Below are positions 59,222-64,000 of a DNA stretch of 64,000 nucleotides, piece after piece. The DNA is from Coptis chinensis (taxonomy: Eukaryota; Streptophyta; Magnoliopsida; Ranunculales; Ranunculaceae). Numbering within the stretch: the stretch's first letter is position 1; each line of letters begins with the position of its first letter. Both the position numbers and the translations under genes were made by a program. The notes beneath the pieces were generated by a model. It saw nothing but the letters and a program-made list of their open reading frames with translations. It was not told where the DNA came from and searched no databases. The stretch covers positions 3,186,501 through 3,250,500 of the forward strand of contig CM027377.1 of the NCBI GenBank assembly GCA_015680905.1. The letters are read 5' to 3'.

Positions 59222-60344
59222 TTTTCACATTAAACATATTAACTTACTCAATGTACGGCTGAACTTCCTCGAAATTGAACAAAATGCAACGATGTGCTGC
59301 TTCAACCATGTCTCTTGTTAATGTAATAATTGTCCCCTTCAATAGTGGCTTACCTTCAAGAATACTGGATTTTGTGGACTCATCATTATAGTCTTCATTT
59401 CTACTTGGTTGGTCATTATTAATATCAACTCGCTTCATATGCTCGGAAAAAAATGTTACACTCTCTTCAGCCAAGTTACATTCTGCCATGCACCCCTCGG
59501 GCCTTGCATGATTCCTTACACTTGCTTTCAAATCCTTCATATACCTATACTCGATGAATAATCAAATGTTTAGAATGCAACACTCTACAAACCAAAAGGT
59601 GTATCTTTTAGCTAAAATATATTGTAGTAATAACAGGGAAATATAAAAAAAATAATACCTTTCAAAGGGATACATCCAACGAAATTGCACCGGTCCTCCA
59701 AGGCACACCTCCCGCACAAGATGAAGCGTCAAGTGTACCATAATGTCAAAAAGAAAGATGGAGGAAAATATCTTTCTAGTAAGCACATTGTCACTACAAC
59801 TTCATCCTCCATTTGTTCCATTTTTTTCCTTATCAATAGTCCTTTGACATAGTTCATTAAAGAATGAACAGAGTCGGAAAATTGCATTCCTAGGCCCTTT
59901 TGGTAAGAGATTCCATAGGCCAAAGGCAACAGTTGTTGCATTAATACATGGTAATCATGAGACTTCAAGTCATATATAGCATAGTCGGACAAAAGGAAAC
60001 ACGGTATGATATATTGGAACTATACCCATCGAGCAACTTCAGTTTTCAACCTTTCACAAAAATTTGCTTCTCACTCTTTAACAAGGTGCATTGTGATGCG
60101 GGAAGTAAAGTTCTACTCCCATTCTCAGTATAGGGTGTAAGTCGGTCTTAATCCCATTTCTTCCAAGTCTTTCCTAGATTTAAGGTTATCCTTTGATTTT
60201 TTTTTTTTCAGATTCAACAAAGTTCGAGCAAACTTTCACAAATGTTTTTCTCTATATGCATAACATCTAGATTATGAGTTAACAAAAGAAATCTCCAAAT
60301 GGCAAATAAAAAAATCTGATTGTTTCTTCCACAATTTTGCACCT

Positions 60345-61427
60345 CTAGTTTTTTTGCTTACCTTGTATGCCCTTTCCACGTTTTCTTTTTTTCTTTCCTA
60401 TAGGTTTTCCCCAATCATCTCTCAAATTCTTTTCCGGATCTTTCCCCCAATCATTTTCTATAGATTTTACCTGAGTAAAAATCTCATCAGACTTCAAAGG
60501 AACTGGCTTAGCCCCGTGTTCTTGCTTCCCATTAAACCAACTTTTCTTCAAACGATATGGATGATCATCTGGAAGGAACCTACGACTTCCCATGTAAGAG
60601 AATTTCCTGCTATGCTTTAGCCAATCTGCACATGTATTAACGCCACACCTAGGACATGCTAATCTACCCTTCGTTGCACATCCAGCTAGGTTTCCAAATG
60701 CTGGAAAATCATTAATGGTCCACATTAAAACAGACCTTAATGTGAAGGTGGATTTTCGGTATGCGTCATACGTTTCCACACCATCTGTCCACAAAAGTAG
60801 CAGGTCATCAATCAGTGGCTTTAAATAAACATCTATGTCATTACCTGGCTGGCTAGGACCGGGGATTATCAATGTCAACATCAAATACTTCTTTCGCATG
60901 CACATCCAAGGAGGTAAGTTATATATTGCCAAAATGACTGGCCAACAACTATACCTCGAGCTAAGAGTGCGATGAGGATTGACACACCGTCGGCCGGACA
61001 ACGCCGGTCCGACAAGATTTCGTGCTTCATCACCAAAAGAGGGCCAACTTCTATCAATATGTTTCCATGCAGGACTATCAACCGGATGACGCATGTTTCC
61101 ATCAGTACTCTCATTGGATGCATGCCATGTCAACTGTTTTGCCATTTCGACAGACTGAAACATCCTCTTGAACCTTGGAATAATAGGAAAGTACCTCAAA
61201 ACCTTTGCTGGAACCTTCTCGTGTACTTTTTTAGTATGAGGATCAGTTTTCCATCGTGTAGTCTTGCACTTTCGACAGCTCACATCATTTTTAAAATCAC
61301 CAGTGTATAACATGCAATCATTTACACATGCGTCGATTTGCTTATAATCCAAGTCAAACTTCCTTAATGGCCTTTGCTGAATTATTTGACTTTGGAATAA
61401 CATTACCCTCGGAAACATATCCTTCAA
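60345..61427 (-). CDS. TNP2 transposase catalytic region, 360-codon open block
   Basis: This is the best-preserved part of the CACTA transposase. It reads FDLDYKQIDACVNDCMLYTG, CRKCKTTRWKTDPHTKKVHE, VLRYFPIIPRFKRMFQS, RHPVDSPAWKHIDRSWPSFG and DEARNLVGPALSG. The highly conserved NLPPWMCMRKKYLMLTLIIP, GPSQPGNDIDVYLKPLIDDL and MWTINDFPAFGNLAGCATKG follow, then the CPRCG knuckle. These are hallmarks of the Transposase_21 family (En/Spm TNPD/TNP2). The block ends in a lysine-rich tail (GKKKRKRGKGIQGKQKN) and stop, probably intron read-through. It likely needs upstream exons for function. Confidence 0.88.
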   Translation of the reverse strand: MKDMFPRVMLFQSQIIQQRPLRKFDLDYKQIDACVNDCMLYTGDFKNDVSCRKCKTTRWKTDPHTKKVHEKVPAKVLRYFPIIPRFKRMFQSVEMAKQLTWHASNESTDGNMRHPVDSPAWKHIDRSWPSFGDEARNLVGPALSGRRCVNPHRTLSSRYSCWPVILAIYNLPPWMCMRKKYLMLTLIIPGPSQPGNDIDVYLKPLIDDLLLLWTDGVETYDAYRKSTFTLRSVLMWTINDFPAFGNLAGCATKGRLACPRCGVNTCADWLKHSRKFSYMGSRRFLPDDHPYRLKKSWFNGKQEHGAKPVPLKSDEIFTQVKSIENDWGKDPEKNLRDDWGKPIGKKKRKRGKGIQGKQKN

Positions 61428-62024
61428 ACGCCTCTAAAAACTCAGAAAAAACCTCTATTAGACAAACCATGTTTAGCTTTTATACTATATAAGCGTAACA
61501 AATGCTTCTAACCATTATACTTGCTACAACCTTCATACAATGGCCTTTCGGACTCCTCAACCGCCTTTTGAATTTGGCTTCTTTTTTGGATCACCGAAAA
61601 CTCTTCTTTCTTATTACTCTCATTTGTCGCTTTAAGCATCTCATAAGTCTCGGTGAGGTTAAAGTCCTGTAGTTTCAACTCTTTCATCTACTACATGCAC
61701 TTGCCCTTCTTCTCCATGCAAAACAAAAGGATCATAAGTCATATCAATACCCTCAATGATCAAATGGTCTTTTTACAATGTTGGGACTCAAATGGTTAAA
61801 GTTTTTGCAACTAATGCACGGACATCTAATGCTTGTTTTATCCATCAAAGGAGCCATAGCGAATTCAATGAATTCATCAACAAAGATCTTAGGTACTCAT
61901 CACTAGCTCGGAAAATTTCAAGATAGTTAATGATATATGTACATAGTAATAAGCACTTGTTTCAAATAAAGTAATTTAAGTATAAACTATTTAACCTGTT
62001 TAAAGTTCTCCAAGTCTTGTCCAT

Positions 62025-63490
62025 AACGCGAAACATATTGAACCTACTATATCGAAGAGTAGCACCTAGATGTATAAGAATCGAACAACATTACCATTTA
62101 ATCTTGGGCGGTTTTAATGGCAAAAATTGTGCCTCGACAATTTCTTATTATTGTAGAGTTGTTCGAACTTATATACATATACAATTCATACATAGAGGTA
62201 GGTCAGAAATATATTAATCATTATAAGTCATTTATTCAAATTATTTCTATTTAAGTTTTCCAATAGTGAAAATAACTTAAACACTTAAATCAATTCAAGT
62301 TTACCACCGAAATTTAGAAAGTAACTTTAAGTTCTTTGTTACCAAAAATCAAGAAAGGTAACTTCATCATTGAAACCGTAAACTTAAAGTTAATTGATTT
62401 CATTGTCGACATTTCAAATCCCCATTAGTTAAATAATATAACACGTCTTTACATGTATCCCTTTTATTCCGTGTCGGACATTCTTGTTGCCCATGAATGA
62501 AGTAACAATTTTAAAAAGAACAATGAAGTAACTTACCTCGCTCTTTGGCCCCCAAAAATTATCCTTACTGATAATTATCTTGATAACAATACAAACAATG
62601 ACAATAGTCACGAATTGCGTCCTTTAGTAGTACAAGTTGTAGAGCAAGATTGTTTTTTTCTTTTTCTTGGCGGGTTATTGGTGTATGCCTTTACAGTACA
62701 TTTTAATGATTCGCACAGAGCAGATATGAGTAAAAGCAGAGCGAGAAGTCCACTAAGTAGTATATGATCTGATGAAGACGAAAGTACGAGATGATTTAGT
62801 TAATGATGGTGATATGGAAACTTCCCCATCTTCAAAGAACATACTGAGAAAAACAACCAATTGAAAAACACTAAAAAATTTATCACACCACCGGACAAAC
62901 ACAAATATATTTGAATAAAAATATCGGGAAATCGAGTATGGAGAGGGGGCAAGAAAAAAGAATGAACCTGTTTGCGTTCTTCCTTCGCTCACGTGTAAGA
63001 TCTACTGAAAAAGATGATTCTTTTTTTGAAGAAATCGTGAAAACAAAGTATGAATTAGTTAATGTATATGAGAATAAAATCAATAGGAGAGGAAGAGAGG
63101 AAGAAAGGAAGAAGAAACAAACCTGATTCGCAATAATTTTCAGCCGACTTTCTAGCTTTTCCCATACCAGTTTGCCGTAATAACTTATACCAAGTTCTCT
63201 CAGCGGGAAACCAAAATTTTCGGTATCAAATTCGGGCGGTTTTTTATTTCTAATTTTTGTTTAATGCTAGTCGAGCAAACCAATGGCTATTTAATTTATA
63301 TTTCTAATTTTTTGATGATTTTTCGATTCTAATTTGGGAAGCCAAAATATATTTACTAGAAAAAATCGTGGGCTTTTATTTTTTATTTCTCGTTTATGGG
63401 CGAACCAATCACGTCGCCTGTTTTATTTCTATTTAACCTAATTTATTTTTAGATAGTTTTTTCTAACTAATTAACTTAATAATTAATAGG
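62025..63490. other. CACTA 5' region upstream of TNP2, mostly noncoding
   Basis: On the minus strand a small exon candidate at 63123-63165 reads MGKARKSAENYCES and ends at a donor GTTTGT. It could be a leader exon of the element's transcript, as CACTA genes can share a first exon. The rest shows no supported coding sequence. Confidence 0.4.
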
Positions 63491-63889
63491 TATATTAATA
63501 ATAACACTTCTGGAAGTGATTTCCAAAACTTGACAAAGTCACTTTTAAAGTGATGTTGAATACATAGATATTACATCACTTTATAAGTGACACTGATGAA
63601 ATGATAACACTTTTAAATTGATGTTGAATACATAGATATTACATCACCTTTTAAGTGACATGGCGGTGGCGTAAAAAAAAATGTTACTATATCACTATCA
63701 ATGACATCACTTATTAAAATGATGTTGTATAACTCTACTATATCAGTCTTTCAAATAAGTGATGTTAAAAAAATTGTGATAATTATTACATCACATCTTG
63801 AGAAAAGTGATGTCATAGTTTTCATATGACATCACTTAGCTGAAAGTGATCTAAAATTAGTGATGTCATATGTCATATTTGTTGTAGTG
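63490..63889. repeat. CACTA right subterminal repeats and terminus
   Basis: AAGTGATGT and its complement recur at least a dozen times in both orientations. The element ends at 63889 with TGTTGTAGTG, the complement of CACTACAACA. Confidence 0.85.
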
Positions 63890-64000
63890 TCTATGCTTTT
63901 TCTGACTTTGATTGCTCTTTCATTTTTTTTTTAATATCTCATTAATTTGTATGAAGGATCTATGAAAATTCTCTAAATATTGAATGTTGTATTTGGATTT
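63890..64000. repeat. Right flank of the CACTA, exact copy of 41211-41321
   Basis: The first base after the CACTA terminus begins a sequence identical to the one ~0.8 kb left of the element's left end. It is cut by the window edge. Confidence 0.9.

Larger units (their letters stand above)
58300..62024 (-). pseudogene. CACTA TNP2-type transposase gene, degenerate
   Basis: The gene starts at ATG 62024 (MDKTWRTLNR, exon 61996-62024), the transposase-associated domain start, followed by FVDEFIEFAMAPLMDKTSIR and CPCISC (about 61760-61905). The catalytic region is next (60345-61427). After it come NLDVMHIEKNICESLL (about 60260), a DUF4218 region (59244-59992: LKSHDYHVLMQQLLPLAYG, VHLTLHLVREVCLGGP, RWMYPFERY, NLAEESVTFF) and a DUF4216 region (58654-58908: AWSYKGYLINGYRFHIKDGE, TQNSGVSL). 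Frameshifts lie in the first domain, just before KDMFPRV, around CESLLELC, and between DUF4218 blocks. A (TA)n run at 59157-59219 lies in an intron. Confidence 0.88.
42035..63889 (-). mobile_element. CACTA (En/Spm-type) transposon with captured host gene fragments
   Basis: The right terminus, read on the minus strand, is CACTACAACAAATATGACAT. The left end has TACTACAACAGAAAAGACAT at 42035, one base off the canonical CACTACAACA. Between them, in minus-strand order: TNP2-type transposase, TNP1-type gene (with a nested copia element), a noncoding stretch, then captured host fragments. The span is ~21.9 kb, or ~16.3 kb without the copia element. Both element genes carry frameshifts or stops, so the copy is probably not autonomous. 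A clean 3-bp target duplication could not be confirmed because the left junction is rearranged. Confidence 0.85.

Overview
The window reads as nuclear DNA of a flowering plant, probably a eudicot. It has AT-rich noncoding DNA, GT-AG introns, plant-type retroelements, a CACTA transposon and an 18-exon nucleolin gene. No tRNA, rRNA, CRISPR or bacterial-type feature was seen. Only one gene looks intact, the nucleolin gene at 29500-35326 (minus strand, 627 codons). Most of the rest is nested mobile DNA. The species cannot be named from the sequence.

Layout. 1-5204: noncoding LTR-retroelement-like debris with tandem repeats. 5205-28241: a 23-kb head-to-tail array of ~1.3-kb chimeric units. Each unit joins a ~750-bp non-LINE module, which carries an exon-like block in antisense, to the last ~540 bp of a LINE. 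A nearly full-length copy of the parent LINE lies inside the array (13776-17966). It has N-terminal zinc fingers, a YLDD reverse transcriptase, a CCHC knuckle and a restriction-like endonuclease, so it is of the R2-like type and not L1. A second, unrelated LINE of the L1 clade with RNase H is inserted in antisense at 18050-22941. 29500-35326: the nucleolin gene, with telo-box and site II promoter motifs.

35500-41930: intergenic DNA with a 227-bp MITE, a 2.0-kb fold-back element with perfect 40-bp ends set in a TA microsatellite, LTR-like debris, and short coding-like fragments. 42035-63889: a ~21.9-kb CACTA (En/Spm) transposon on the minus strand with a TNP2-type transposase, a TNP1-type gene, subterminal repeats, and a nested Ty1/copia element (50437-55991, 5-bp target duplication). 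Its distal third (43.6-48.7 kb) is a patchwork of captured host gene pieces: cellulose synthase, an SR-type cyclophilin, an M1 aminopeptidase, a PICC-like coiled-coil protein, an inositol polyphosphate 5-phosphatase, and one piece not recognised. Introns and splice phases are kept in several, so capture was at the DNA level.

The two most noteworthy systems are the LINE-tailed chimeric unit family (an autonomous RLE-type LINE beside the non-autonomous units that share its 3' end) and the gene-capturing CACTA. The sequence right of the CACTA end (63890-64000) is an exact 111-bp copy of 41211-41321. This points to a recent rearrangement, a segmental duplication or an assembly join.
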